A stretch of DNA of 64,000 nucleotides from Fonsecaea monophora (Eukaryota > Ascomycota > Eurotiomycetes > Chaetothyriales > Herpotrichiellaceae): the NCBI RefSeq assembly GCF_001642475.1, contig NW_019174015.1, positions 62,001 to 126,000 of the forward strand, in the 5' to 3' direction. A program made the translations under genes and the position numbers. Below the pieces are notes generated by a model. It had not been told where the DNA came from. It did no database searches and saw only the letters and a list, made by a program, of their open reading frames with translations. Position 1 is the first letter of the stretch; every line of letters begins with the position of its first letter. Below are positions 52,574-63,899 of this stretch, one piece after another.

Positions 52574-54660
52574 CTATTCTTCCAAGCCAGACATTGAGCC
52601 AAACCGCTGGTCGATCTCATCGTCAGGCTTCGTGTGCACAAAAGCCCGTTTGATAAACACCTTCCATAGATGGTTCTTGCGAGTTTTTGTCTTGTGCTTG
52701 TCACCCTTGTTCTTGGACAAATCAACATCTCTCTCCACATCCTCGAGGTCTTCATCACTCAGCTTCAGGCTGTCTCGTCCCATTCTCTCGGCCAGATCCA
52801 GCATCGACCGCACGGTCAAGTCTTGTATTCGATAGGCGCTGTCGTTCTTTGTTGTGTACTCGGTAAAGTATGCGAAGTGTTTGTAAGGATCTTTGTTGGA
52901 CGACTTGTCCTGGTGCATCTGCTCGTGGATTCGAGTCAGATTGGCGTAATATTGCGTCAACGATACCAGAGACAGCGGCTGTGGAGAATATGCCGGACCA
53001 GGAGGAGATGAACTGGATGGTGGTTTGGGCACTGGAAAGTTGGGTTTCTTCGGCTTCTTCTTCCTCTTTTTACCTTTCTTTTTCTTCTTAAGATCGTGGA
53101 TATCGTTATTTGTGTCGACATCGTTGTCAGACTCATCTTCCTCTGTCTCCTCAGAGACCTCTTCCCGATTCGCCGAGCCGTCGACATGGTGTTCGACCGC
53201 AGGTTTTCCAATCGCGCCTTGGGCTGGGTGGTCATTCTCCATCCCTGTAATGTTGTACTCCACCACTCGAAGAGTAGGAAAGAAGTTGGGAACAACGCTC
53301 GGAGACACTAATGTCAAGCTATATCTCTCCCCCCAAGGTCCACCGATGGCCTTTAGAAACTTCGCGAGTTCCTTCTCCTCATCCTTCTTTCGAGTATCGA
53401 CAGTGTTGTTGGATACTTCCTCGCCACCCATACGCAGATATGAATGTCCAGCTGGTGGTGTGGGTAATTCTGACCAGCCTGACCTCAGTTCATTCAAGTA
53501 TTGTGCCTTTGCGGCGAGGGAGAAGGTGTTGTCTGGTTGCGACTTGAAGCGCTGGATCTTATTGGGTCCATCGTCGATGCCTTCAATCTTGAACTTGTAA
53601 TGCAGTTCTTTGACGTCCTGAAACATAAAATGATCGATGTTCATGTGTCCAAAGATCGAGGTGATGATCACATCTCGATATTGTCTCATCCACAAGGTAA
53701 ACTTTTGGTAACAGCTTTCATCCCAGTTTTGTTTGCTCTCAGTCCTGGCTGGAGGGACATGACCGATGAGAATGGCTTTCATGCCTCGGTCGCGGAGGAA
53801 TTGCAGTTGGATTCGAAGCCATTCCATGTGCTCGTAACCTGGCTCTGACTTCAAGTCGCAGCCATCGACTGCCGAGTTCGAGTCGAAGAAGTATAGGGTG
53901 TTGAGGCTAAATACTGCCAGTCTATTAGGTATAACTTCCGTGAAGAACCAGCCACCTCTTGCAAATGAATGGCGCTGTGCCTGTGGGATAAACGGCTCCC
54001 AGACATCCAGGTAGGTCCGCGTCCACTTGTTGGGCCCGGCGGTGAAGATATTGTGGGGGAGAATGTCGTTATTGCCAAAAGTAGGCACGATGGGGACGAC
54101 AAAGTCGTTAGTCGGGTCCGGGTCGTGTATGTTGTCCGGCTTGCCAAAGGTCTCGACGAACTTGTTTACAACAAATCGATTGAGCTTGAGCACCTGCTTG
54201 TCTGACCGGGGAAGGCGGTCGTCGTTGTCATGGCGGGCCGAGTCGCCGGTCCAGACGACAAAATCGATCTCGTCCTTGAGGTTTGCCTCGATCCACTTGA
54301 AGGTGGCATTGACCAGGCTAATGGGTGTGTCACAGTCTGTTGTTTCTGCTCCGTAATATGCGGCACTGCCATGACCGTAATGGCATTGCTCTTCAGTATC
54401 GGAATGAGGTTTGTAGAAAGGATCGGGATGGAGGTCTGGAGCAACAGGTCAGCGCAGCTAGGGAAGCTAGGGGTTGCGGAAACAGTACCAGTGATGTGCA
54501 GAAACCTCCCGCGTAGCCTCCGAGGTGCAGGTTGCGACCTCAAGGTCGATGGCCCGTCGATCACTTGTTGTTGGCCATCATCGTTCCACGGAGTACTGGG
54601 AGGTGCTGCCGCTACGAGAGCTGCCAACAGCAGCAACAGGTAACGGGCAACGCGGGCCAT
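52574..54660 (-). CDS. PPN1: endopolyphosphatase (calcineurin-like phosphoesterase)
   Basis: Vacuolar enzyme cutting long inorganic polyphosphate chains. Exons 54660-54489 and 54435-52574 with a 53-nt intron give 677 aa, a usual size. A signal anchor at 1-20 (R-Y-L-L-L-L-L-A-A-L-V) delivers it to the vacuole. The intron splits the first metal motif; the splice yields H-I-T-D-L-H-P-D. Other metal ligands are in W-T-G-D-S-A-R-H-D, G-N-N-D, I-G-H-V-P-P and F-G-H-M-N-I-D-H-F. A family block C-H-Y-G-H-G lies early. The region at about 430-490 is acidic then Lys-rich and probably disordered. The yeast protein is processed by proteases; whether this one is cannot be seen. Confidence 0.93.
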
Positions 54661-55662
54661 GACTGAAACGCTGGAGGAAGTCACATGGACTTGACCTGGA
54701 CGTGCAAACAAACTTCATCAGACAGCGACAAAGCGTGAAGCTGGTGAATGGGAGCGGATAAATCTTGCATGGAGAACGAAATCGCTCACAGTGGAACGTG
54801 CAAGAGACTCATGCGCAGGTCAAGGTCCTCGAAAAACGGGTTCAGGCTCAAGGGGAAACCCACGTCATCCAGCGAATGGGGGTCCGACACCCAGCTCGGT
54901 TCGACTGGCTGGGAATCCCAGGCACCTGCGGAAGGAGGCCTCTGGCCTGGGCGAGCCTAATAATTTGACCAACCGCCGCCCCTGCAACGGCCTAGTGAGC
55001 CACTGGATGCCCCCGCGATGCGCCTGCGATGGTCAGGCACGGGGCGAGAGATTCTGGAAGTAATAGCCGGACATTGTGCAAGATTGCGTCATACAAGGCC
55101 CTGAATCCGCACAACAGCGTGTCAGCTCCCTCGTGAGACTGCGCTGTAGATGAGTTGAACCAAGATAAATATCGACTGTGGGAGTTTAGGAATGGACTTC
55201 TGCCCTCGCTCCGTCTTACAACCTTCGCATGATCTTGCAACTGGCCCCCTCTCTCAAGAACAGGTTGGCACTGCACTGCTGCAACCACCCAAAACTCAGA
55301 CTGTGCGGTGAAGGCGTTGCAAGGCCAATTAGCAGAACCGAGCAATACACGTGGGCTTCATCGCGCTCTCAGATGACTTGGGCGCCTGCCCTCCTTTACG
55401 GGAGCTGACACCCTCCTTGGTCGCGCTCCGAGTGATCTAGGTTTCTTGAACCCTGGTGTTGGATTCTAATAGGGGAGATAAGATTGCGTGGTCTGCGTGG
55501 TTTGGGATAAAGATGGTCCAAAAGAGGCTTGCACATCTTTTGTCACTGCTGGTGCCGTTGACCGACTCGCGGCATCGAGGCACGCGACAGAAGTCATCCC
55601 GCACTATTTCTAGGCAGTTGAGCCTGATGTAATTTCGGAGGCATCAAAGACCAATGCTGCCC
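54661..55662. other. intergenic, endopolyphosphatase upstream region
   Basis: About 1 kb between two leftward genes. The open frame continues upstream of the PPN1 ATG only from TTG. No credible gene, repeat or RNA gene was recognised. Confidence 0.6.
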
Positions 55663-57717
55663 TCAACTGCGTCCGCCGTAAAACTCATAGCTCCGCCGAG
55701 GCAGGGATCCAGGTGGCATCGGATACATGGGGGGCATGTGATAGTCTTCTGGTGGGGTCAACATCGATTGTTGCTGCATATCAGGTTGGACAGGGTCGTG
55801 ATTGATTGGAGGGCTCGGAAGTTGAGACCCTTCATATGGATAGGCATTCGTAGCTGGATAGATATTGCTTGCCATACTGTTATATCCAATGCCAGCGGTC
55901 GTTGAAGCATTGACATGGGCCGTGTTGGTGTACTGCGCTGCGCCCATCTCCAGCTGTCTGCTCTTCAGCCGTGAGAAGAGAACGGCCGATTCTTGTTCGA
56001 ACTTCTCGCGCATCTCTGGCATAGACCACCGGTGTCGTGCAAAGTCGAGAATCTCAATGATCTTCTGGAGGCAGATGGTCGCCCGCTGACCATTATCTAG
56101 GGGAACACTGTTGGCGAGAGGCGAGCCTTCGCGAATGGCATGCGTCGTCTTGATGAGCCGATCGAAATCCGACCACATCACTTCCACAAACTTCTGTCCC
56201 ACGTATTTTGCTCGACTGATATCCGCGAATGTCAGGTATGCGTGCCAGCCCACGTCCTGCGTGATCGGTTGCAGAAGATCCGCGTATTGGGCTGAGTATT
56301 CGAACACAAGCTCTTTGTTGAGATCCGTCATACTGCGTGCAGGAACACGCTGGTTGGGCGAGACCACCAAGATCTGACAATACAGCCTTTCAACGTTGAA
56401 GAGCATCAAATGCCGCTGTGATAGTGTCGTGGGGATGGTGGAATACCAGGCGTGGATATCGTTGGATACAGAGCTGGCATAGGTAGCTGCCGTAGCCAGA
56501 GGCCATTGAGACCGGGAAGACCATCTTGTGCTCTGATAGAAGCTAGACTGAACGCGGCGAATGTCAAACATATAGAGGCATGGCCTGATCGAACGCTGGA
56601 AAACCGGAGATTGGGATGACTCCGACGCTGATTCTGGTAGAGGCACCTCGGAAGCGGAATCGTCGGTGAATGAGAATGCCCGATCAAGAGACATGCTGAC
56701 GAGGCGGTCCAAAGCGTAAACACAATGGAATATCCTTCTTCGCAGGTCCAATTCATCCTTGCTGATCTTCGTCTCTGGAGGTGGCTCGCAGTGCAGCCCC
56801 AGATCGACCATGAGGCGAGCTGCCATGCCTACGAGGTACCAGGGATCATAGTGTGCTGGGTCTACCAGTGAGTACTGTACCAGAAGGAGGAGAGCCTGCA
56901 CTCCAGCAATGGATCCAGGATGTAATACGTAGCAGGCAAGTCCTCTAGCTGCCGACATGTGTTGTAGTGCTGTCTTGTCATTCTCGTCTCCTTTCCGTTG
57001 CGAGCTCGAGGCATAGGCGATGGCCAGAATCAGGCGTACATACCACACGTCCAAGGGGGTCACAGTCGATGAGATCGCAGAAGACTCGTGATAGATGCGA
57101 GACAAGCTAGACATCAAGTCTGTTTCGGAGAAGAAGGGGAAGAGGACAAATATGTTTTCAAGGTATTGATTGATCATGGGAGTGATGGCGTATCGAGGGG
57201 GCAGCCCTCGCGATTCAAGAGGAGGTAGCTCTCCTCTTGCCGCCGCCGAGAGGAGAAGCTTCGCAAATGACATGGTCGAGGTAAACCCATGGAAATCGCG
57301 CGAGGTAGCGTTGACAGTGAGGAAGCCAAAGTCACTGACCAGCTCGTCAACATCCGAAGCCTCTTTTCGGCGAGCGCCGCTTATCTTTCGTCGCTGGGGA
57401 GGCCGGCCCGTCGTCAAGTGCGTGCTAGACAGCGTCGTTTGACTGGCAGCCTCCGCTCGCGCAGCATTGATCTTTTTCTGTAGCCGTTGAGCAGCAGCTT
57501 CGAGGGCTGCGACATAGCTTCTTTCCTTGCCCCGCGCAAATTCATCGTTGGCGCTTGTGCAACTGGTTGCTTTGCCAGATCTCTCACAGGCAGAACAAGC
57601 GGGCAGTTTTCCGTCGCATTTGATTTTCGCAGAGCGACACCTCGCGCACGCAGCCACAGGTCTGGACACCCTCAGTGAGGGAGCTAGGAGGGCCTCGATG
57701 GACTCGCTCTTCGTCAT
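55663..57717 (-). CDS. Zn2Cys6 transcription factor, left member of divergent pair
   Basis: Nuclear regulator with unknown targets. Single exon, 684 aa from the first ATG. The zinc cluster is C24-x2-C27-x6-C34-x6-C41-x2-C44-x8-C53, with a longer last spacing than the common x6. A basic and coiled-coil stretch follows (K-E-R-S-Y-V-A-A-L-E-A-A-A-Q-R-L). The fungal-specific domain is at about 190-480, with I-F-H-C-V-Y-A-L-D-R-L-V-S. The C-terminal 90 residues are Asn/Pro/Gln/Met-rich, as in activation regions. It shares a 1.1-kb upstream region with a second Zn2Cys6 gene, so cross-regulation or a common inducer is plausible but unproven. Confidence 0.92.
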   Translation of the reverse strand: MTKSESIEALLAPSLRVSRPVAACARCRSAKIKCDGKLPACSACERSGKATSCTSANDEFARGKERSYVAALEAAAQRLQKKINAARAEAASQTTLSSTHLTTGRPPQRRKISGARRKEASDVDELVSDFGFLTVNATSRDFHGFTSTMSFAKLLLSAAARGELPPLESRGLPPRYAITPMINQYLENIFVLFPFFSETDLMSSLSRIYHESSAISSTVTPLDVWYVRLILAIAYASSSQRKGDENDKTALQHMSAARGLACYVLHPGSIAGVQALLLLVQYSLVDPAHYDPWYLVGMAARLMVDLGLHCEPPPETKISKDELDLRRRIFHCVYALDRLVSMSLDRAFSFTDDSASEVPLPESASESSQSPVFQRSIRPCLYMFDIRRVQSSFYQSTRWSSRSQWPLATAATYASSVSNDIHAWYSTIPTTLSQRHLMLFNVERLYCQILVVSPNQRVPARSMTDLNKELVFEYSAQYADLLQPITQDVGWHAYLTFADISRAKYVGQKFVEVMWSDFDRLIKTTHAIREGSPLANSVPLDNGQRATICLQKIIEILDFARHRWSMPEMREKFEQESAVLFSRLKSRQLEMGAAQYTNTAHVNASTTAGIGYNSMASNIYPATNAYPYEGSQLPSPPINHDPVQPDMQQQSMLTPPEDYHMPPMYPMPPGSLPRRSYEFYGGRS

Positions 57718-58799
57718 GACTGAAGAAAGGAATTCGGAGGTGATAGTCAACACATTTCTGCTCGATACGTGTAGGTTTTCCTGAGGATATCGACAACAAT
57801 GAAATTGTTGGCGCTGATCTGTGACGCTATCTTTACCAGCCAGAGTCTGAGTAGTGCGACCTCGATGGTGAAGGACGGGTGCGCTGTCTGGTAGAGGGCA
57901 ATGAGCAGAGATGGCGATCTGGCGATCTCTTTTACGACTGACTTGAGCTGAATTGTAGCTGCTGCCGTTGTCTTCTATTGTGGTTGGTGACGATGAGGGA
58001 TGTGTCTTGCTCTTTGACGATTGACGACGATCAAGTGAACATTTCGGCCAAGGGGCTCATCCATGGAGGGGTCGGTGGGCACTGACCTTTCATCATTGGG
58101 TCCCCTCTTTTGGTGGCGGCTGGGGGTCCCGGGCACTTCTCTCGCCTGTTCCCCACCCAATGGGAGAAGCGAGTCGAGGGCCAACCCCTATTAGACTTCA
58201 GCCGCGGGGGATCCGTGAGCGCCTGGACCCCTTCAGGGCCTCGATGGCCTCTGCCCAAATACAGGCATGACAGGACCCCTACTGCTACTGGACAGGTAAG
58301 CATCCAGGTACTGGGCGAATAGGCGTCGTCGCAGTCCTCCCTGACCTTGTGCTGTCCTCCTCAGCTTTAGGATTTCAGCTCCGTGTCAATTCTTCAATCT
58401 GAGCTGCACAGGAGCCAAATCCTCTTGACAGGTCACTGACACTCCAGCTCGTCAACATCTGTGGCCGACCGTTACATCTGGCCCCAGAACCTGGATCTGT
58501 CACCAGGCGAGCAGAAGAATGTTTTGTCCTGTTGAAGCCCACCCCTCGCTGCTGACAGGCTCATCCGGGTTCCGCTAGGCGGTAACCCTATGCCCAAACT
58601 CTCAGCGCAATCCAATGGTGTCTGGCCTCACCTAATGCACTGTCCAACATCCGATCATGAGCAAACTTCCCGTACTTTATTTCATCACTGGCAGGCCACG
58701 CACGCATCATGAGGAATGGATATCGATCTCCCTTGCAGGCCGCCTTCACCATCTTTGACCACCTGAACATCGACCCTTTGCTATCCGCTTGCTGAATTG
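57718..58799. promoter_or_regulatory. shared upstream region of two Zn2Cys6 regulator genes
   Basis: 1082 bp between divergent starts. The near-palindrome at 58567-58588 is the clearest element. Short frames on both strands (for example 58588-59070 minus) overlap the promoter and carry no motif. Confidence 0.55.
58567..58588. promoter_or_regulatory. near-perfect inverted repeat with everted CCG-N5-CGG
   Basis: Arms GGGTTCCGC (58567-58575) and GCGGTAACCC (58579-58588) are reverse complements apart from one bulged base, around a TAG centre. CCG at 58572-58574 and CGG at 58580-58582 form an everted pair, the kind of half-sites Zn2Cys6 dimers bind. It lies about 212 bp before the rightward regulator ATG. 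Binding is inferred. Confidence 0.4.
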
Positions 58800-61379
58800 A
58801 TGGCAGACAGCGAACATGCGACAATGGCTGACTCGCCGGAAACGGCTCGAACCCGGGATAAGGTACACCATACGGTAACTGCATGTGTACGATGCAGACA
58901 GGTGAGCCTTCTTCTTGTCCTGCCAGATTTCTTGAGAGAGTCAGTCCTAACGTTTTCGCAGAGAAAAACCCGATGCGACCCCGCGCTTCCTCGGTGTGAG
59001 CCTTGTGAAAGGAGCAATGCGCACTGCGAATACTACGATTCGGCCAAGAACAGAACCATTCCGCGAACATACATCACGTCCCTGCAGGAGACGGTGCGCC
59101 GGCTCAACGAGGAACTCAAGGCATTGCAAAAAGAGGAGGAATATGAACCGGACCACGAGGCTATGGCGCGTGGCGCTGGGCTGGTCAAATTCAGTGAGAA
59201 CGATGAATCCCGATTTCTGGGGCCTTCAAGTGGCATTGCCATCACCCGTTTTGTCATGGAATTCGCAAAGCAGAACTCGCTCCGGAGAACCATCAAAGAC
59301 GTCGTCCCGCAACACGCCGCTCAAGAGATCAAAGACAAGTTTGACGCCGAGAGCAGCAAGCCTACGTCGAAAGTATATCCTCTCATCAGTTCGGTCGCCG
59401 CCCCAGATCTTCCCAACAGTGTCCTCATGGATGAGCTTGTGGACATATACATGGTGAAAGCCCAATACATGCTCCCGCTTCTTCACGAACCCTCTTTTCG
59501 GAAGGAGCTGCAGGCTGTATACGACGGATCAAAGGACCCAACTCTTAATTTCCAAGTCCGTCTCGTTGTGGCAATCAGCATGCAGAAGCTAGATAAGCAA
59601 TACGCTGGGCTGGCTGACAGCTACTATCTGGCTGCGCTTCCGTTTCTGACAGGTGCTGTTCAGAAGATGGATTTATCGACGCTTCAATGCTTCGCGCTCA
59701 TTGCGCAATATTCGTTGCTCACACCGACTCGAACCGCAGCGTATTGGGTGGTGGGAATCGCAGCGAAACTATGTCAAGAGCTGGGTTTATGCGAAGAAGA
59801 GACAATTCATCGACCGCCTTCCGGTGCCAGGCCCAATGCCCTAGAGGTGGACATGCGACGACGTTTGTTTTGGATCATAACGTCCATGGAGTATGGACTT
59901 GCCCACAGTCTCGGCAGGCCGAGTGCCTTTGGTGTAACTGTCGACAACATCAACGTCAACTTTTTCGAACTTTGCGACGATAAATATATCAGTGCAGACG
60001 GACTGCTTACTGGTCACCATCCAATCATGAAAAAGTGCATCTCCATCCACTTCTTCAAGATGAGGCTGCTGCAGGCCGAGATCAGGCGGACTCTATACCT
60101 GAAGAAGCGAGAGGCACCTGTGCATGATCAAGACCCGTGGTTTCACCAAATGCTGACCAAGATCGACAACTGGGTCCGGGATTGCCCCAAGAACGACGAG
60201 GGATCTGGCTTGAGCGAGGCCTGGTTTATTGGTCGCAAAAACACCATGATAGTGTTCATGTACCGACCGTCGCCGCAAATTCCCAGTCCTTCTCTTTACG
60301 CAGCCCAGCAATGCTATTCTGCAGCCACGTTCAACATCCAACTCCAGAAGCGCCAGGTCGAAGGGCATTTGATCGATATTACCTGGATTTTTACTCAAGC
60401 CATCTTTATGGCGCTTAATACAGTGCTCTGGTGCCTGTCATATCCTGGTATCAGACAACAGCATCCCTTGGAAGAGGTCCAGGTGCATATCCAGGACGCA
60501 CTCAGAGCGATCGACCTTTGCGCCGACCGCTGGCCGGGGGTACGCTCTGCGCAACAACTCTACGAGAACCTTGTGTATGGTTGTCTCAAGGCATACGAAG
60601 CCGACAGCAAGGAATCCCCTGCCTCGCAATCAGATTATGTCTCTTCCACAACGACACAAGACCTGAGCTCAGCAGCAGCTTCACAGTTTGCGAACAGTCC
60701 AGCCAGTACCACAAATACGTCAATCTATGGTGCTCAATCCCCCCAGTCGATCCATAGTGTGCACACCACAGCAAACAACCACAACTTTAAGAACGCGGCG
60801 GCTGGCTACATTGACCATTCTGCGCAACAACCGTTTCAGCCTCAACCGGAGATGTTCCCTACATCAACACAACCAATGGCCAATCCGCAACAACAGTATA
60901 TCCCTACAACCAGCCACCAAACACTGCCCCGCATTGACGCCACAGCGATGCACTACAGTCTGCCTGGTTTCGACCCACATTCTTTCCCAGCAACGAGCGG
61001 CGCCAGCGCGGGTCCTGGTGGTTCGTGGACAGCTGGACCTCTTATCCCAGGAGTTATCCCCGGCTTGACGGGGTCTCCCAACATGAATTACGACGACCTT
61101 CCATACCTTGCCCCTTTTGGTCACGAGTACAGTCGATACATGGGGCAATCATTCCCTCCACCGGGCTCGCACGGGTCTTCTAGAGCGGTAGCAGGAGGGC
61201 ATCCTGGTACAGCTGCCAACGCAAGTGGCCCGGGCGATTATGCAATGCAGAGCCTGAGTTCCCAGCAACAAATGGAACTTATGGCCATCTTGGAGAGTGA
61301 GCGAAGCAATGGTCAGCTGCCGGATGTGAGTGGCATGGTTAGTGACGCGACGACTTTTTATACGGCACAGTTGCCGTGA
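58800..61379 (+). CDS. Zn2Cys6 transcription factor, right member of divergent pair
   Basis: Nuclear regulator with unknown targets. Exons 58800-58901 and 58962-61379 give 839 aa. The 60-nt intron (GTGAGC to TTCGCAG, branch TCCTAAC) is in frame and stop-free and lies inside the zinc cluster. Once removed, the cluster is canonical: C29-x2-C32-x6-C39-x6-C46-x2-C49-x6-C56. A linker and coiled coil (Y-I-T-S-L-Q-E-T-V-R-R-L-N-E-E-L) follow. The fungal-specific domain is at about 180-480, with R-R-R-L-F-W-I-I-T-S-M-E-Y and L-G-R-P-S. From about 610 the protein is Gln/Asn/Ser/Pro-rich and low complexity. The start is the first ATG in frame. Confidence 0.92.
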   Translation: MADSEHATMADSPETARTRDKVHHTVTACVRCRQVSLLLVLPDFLRESVLTFSQRKTRCDPALPRCEPCERSNAHCEYYDSAKNRTIPRTYITSLQETVRRLNEELKALQKEEEYEPDHEAMARGAGLVKFSENDESRFLGPSSGIAITRFVMEFAKQNSLRRTIKDVVPQHAAQEIKDKFDAESSKPTSKVYPLISSVAAPDLPNSVLMDELVDIYMVKAQYMLPLLHEPSFRKELQAVYDGSKDPTLNFQVRLVVAISMQKLDKQYAGLADSYYLAALPFLTGAVQKMDLSTLQCFALIAQYSLLTPTRTAAYWVVGIAAKLCQELGLCEEETIHRPPSGARPNALEVDMRRRLFWIITSMEYGLAHSLGRPSAFGVTVDNINVNFFELCDDKYISADGLLTGHHPIMKKCISIHFFKMRLLQAEIRRTLYLKKREAPVHDQDPWFHQMLTKIDNWVRDCPKNDEGSGLSEAWFIGRKNTMIVFMYRPSPQIPSPSLYAAQQCYSAATFNIQLQKRQVEGHLIDITWIFTQAIFMALNTVLWCLSYPGIRQQHPLEEVQVHIQDALRAIDLCADRWPGVRSAQQLYENLVYGCLKAYEADSKESPASQSDYVSSTTTQDLSSAAASQFANSPASTTNTSIYGAQSPQSIHSVHTTANNHNFKNAAAGYIDHSAQQPFQPQPEMFPTSTQPMANPQQQYIPTTSHQTLPRIDATAMHYSLPGFDPHSFPATSGASAGPGGSWTAGPLIPGVIPGLTGSPNMNYDDLPYLAPFGHEYSRYMGQSFPPPGSHGSSRAVAGGHPGTAANASGPGDYAMQSLSSQQQMELMAILESERSNGQLPDVSGMVSDATTFYTAQLP

Positions 61380-62980
61380 TTGCAATATCTACCCTTCACT
61401 GATACATCAGATATGAGCTTGTGGCCTCCTGGCGAGACTCGAAGGGGGGAGATGTTGGACAACAGGACAAGGACGTGACGGGGCAACATTATTCGCCCAG
61501 TGGTATTTCTGCCTGGTTGAACGATTCGCACCGAGTCTATTCAGTCCCCCGGCATATGGTCTCATTCCAAAAGGAACGGCCGATGCTGATTGTCTCTTCT
61601 CTGGAATACGATTTGTCACCTATGTATCTGCCGGCTCGATCCAGCAGATTGGTGCCGAATGGCTCCGTTTTTAGCTGTCGCCATCAACAATTTAGCTTTA
61701 GGAAAGGTATGCCTGAAGAGACGATTTTTGGACAAGGCTTCAAGGCGGACATGCTCTCCCATTCGCGCGCCCCCCTACCTGCCAGAGGCAGACTCGGAGG
61801 TCTCCCCCTGCGCGTGGACTGTCAAGAGCCTAACTTCGGTCCTCAAGGCATCGAGTTGAGCCAGGGCGCACCGGTACACCCTTTAGTTGTTGGGAGACCA
61901 GGCATATCATCACGAACTGGTGTCGGCCGCTGGATGCCTCGCTCAGACTAATGTCCGCCGTCGAATCGATGGTCGAGTTATTCTCCAACGTGGTGGCACA
62001 ACATCATGCAAGGCAACGCCAAGCATGTGTGGTGTCCAATGGACATGGCATGGAATATGTATAGAAGCAGTGGCAGGCGCAGACATTTGGCTTTTTGGAG
62101 TGCAGGGGACCACAGGCTAGGCGCAAGCGACTGTGGCGGGTTACCAAATGAGGAGAGTCAAGGATGCATTGCCCTCTGATGCACAATTACAATTGATAAG
62201 CGAAGCAAGCTCAAGTTTCACATGGACACGACGAGTATCTACTCAAGTATATCCCATGTACCAAGGACCAAGTACTCGCTGTATGAGGTGGAAAGGTATC
62301 CGTGCGTGTCATTGCCTCACAACCGCCATGGCTGATCCACGGAGGATTCTTGTCCCGAACACGAGGTACACATGAAAACCTCGTATGCGCCCCGTACAAG
62401 GAGATTTGTTCTAGGTTATTTTACCACTTAATCACATACCTATCCTTAGCCTCTTTAGCATCTTTAGTATCCTTGGTAGACGTAGGGACACGGAAGATGT
62501 GCGGAATAGTAATCATAATCATCTTCATCGAACAAGTTCTAAGTACCAAGTCCCAAGCCCATTATTACCGAAGACTCGGTACTCGACACTCGGCGGTACT
62601 TTACTTGTGCCTTTTCTGGTGTTTCTGCCCGAATTATTGCGTCATTCGCCATCAATCGCCCCTACTCAGCGAGCAGTACCGAGGACTTGTGTATCTCGCC
62701 TCATGGTGGTCCGTGGACAGACACACACGAGACATGTGAGGTGAGTGAGGTGAGAAACCGGGTACAAATTCGCACAAACTGTTTTCCCGCAGGCCGGCGG
62801 GCGACGGAGTGGCGCTGTGATTGAATTGATTCTAACTTTGGGTTCTGGGGACTCGACGGGGACGGGGGTCGATGACAATTCGAAGCCAGACAGACAAGAG
62901 AGGTTCAAGGTCCGTGACGTGGCATGGCATTGTCACCCTCTGCTGGTGGTAATACGTGTGCAAAGTACATTGTACTGATA

Positions 62981-63004
62981 AGCTGTAAAGCTGTAAAGCT
63001 GTAA
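62981..63004. repeat. 8-bp tandem repeat, three copies
   Basis: AGCTGTAA is repeated three times without mismatch and is followed by a related AGGTAGAAAGGTGCAAGGTGC series. Confidence 0.85.
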
Positions 63005-63181
63005 AGGTAGAAAGGTGCAAGGTGCAGGTGGAGGTGGACGCGATGGACCAATCCTCTCTCTTACTAAGAGATATGTTCTCGTTACTCGTACGGAGGGAGT
63101 ACCCTCGTAGGTAGGTACTGTACTTGTGCTTTGTAGATTCTGACTGGGCAAAGCTGGCGTCAATAAACGCACTGCCATTGG

Positions 63182-63198
63182 GTACAAGTACTCGGTAC
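63182..63198. repeat. GTACAAGTACTCGGTAC, arm 1 of a dispersed inverted pair
   Basis: This 17-mer is the exact reverse complement of the one at 63725-63741. It is made of alternating GTAC steps with AA-G and TCG spacers. Confidence 0.9.
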
Positions 63199-63724
63199 CT
63201 TGTAAGTAGATAGATACCCTTGCTTGTCTTGGAACTCTTTGTCCCGGCAAGCCTGGTAAAACCCACGGCCGTTCCGGACTGTTGGGAAACTCATCGAACA
63301 ACGAACAGAGATGAAGGGGAATCGGGGATGGAGATTGGATGGATGGAGACGAGACGAGATGGGAAAAAGGGCTCCCTTGATGGATTCATTGGTCACTGGA
63401 ATTCACGGGCATGGGACAGGGACACGGACACAGCCACACACGCATTGTTCGTTTTGGTAGGCCTTGTTCGCTTAATATTAGCAGGCACTGGGCGATTGGC
63501 AGCGTGTCTTGGGTGTTGACCAGCCACACCTACATACGGAGCAGACCAGGTCTTTCGCTTGATGATGGGCTTGGTGGCCCACAGTGCCGAGTGTAATGAT
63601 CTTCGTACGAGATACGACTCCCTTCCCTCGTACTTGTATCGAATACCGAGCTGCTAGGTAGTCACGTAGTGTGGCTTTCCACCAATGTACCCGGTACCTA
63701 TGACGAAACCCGTTGTTGTACTCT

Positions 63725-63741
63725 GTACCGAGTACTTGTAC
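63725..63741. repeat. GTACCGAGTACTTGTAC, arm 2 of the inverted pair
   Basis: Exact reverse complement of 63182-63198, 526 bp downstream of it. It is followed by a CATACATAAC stretch resembling the one near 11205. Confidence 0.9.
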
Positions 63742-63860
63742 ATACATAACCTCTCTCGACCATAATAATCAATGGAAGAGTGAGGCGTAGTAACCCTGCT
63801 GCCCGGTCGCCCGGTTCTTGGTCCGTCTCTTGGTTGGTTGCTGGTCTGAAAAGGGTTTAT

Positions 63861-63899
63861 GTACTCGGTACAAGTACACATTACTCTGGGTACAAGTAC
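63861..63899. repeat. permuted GTAC-word copy plus extra GTACAAGTAC
   Basis: 63861-63877 reads GTACTCGGTACAAGTAC, the same two words as the 63182 copy in the other order. A further GTACAAGTAC is at 63890-63899. Confidence 0.85.

Noticed and set aside
53025..53600. 191-codon antisense frame inside the endopolyphosphatase gene
   Set aside because: Antisense shadow of a well-supported gene; its Phe/Ser-rich sequence is the complement of Lys/Glu-rich coding.
61421..61951. 176-codon frame after the last regulator
   Set aside because: No recognisable domain, several competing frames, and no plausible splice to neighbours.
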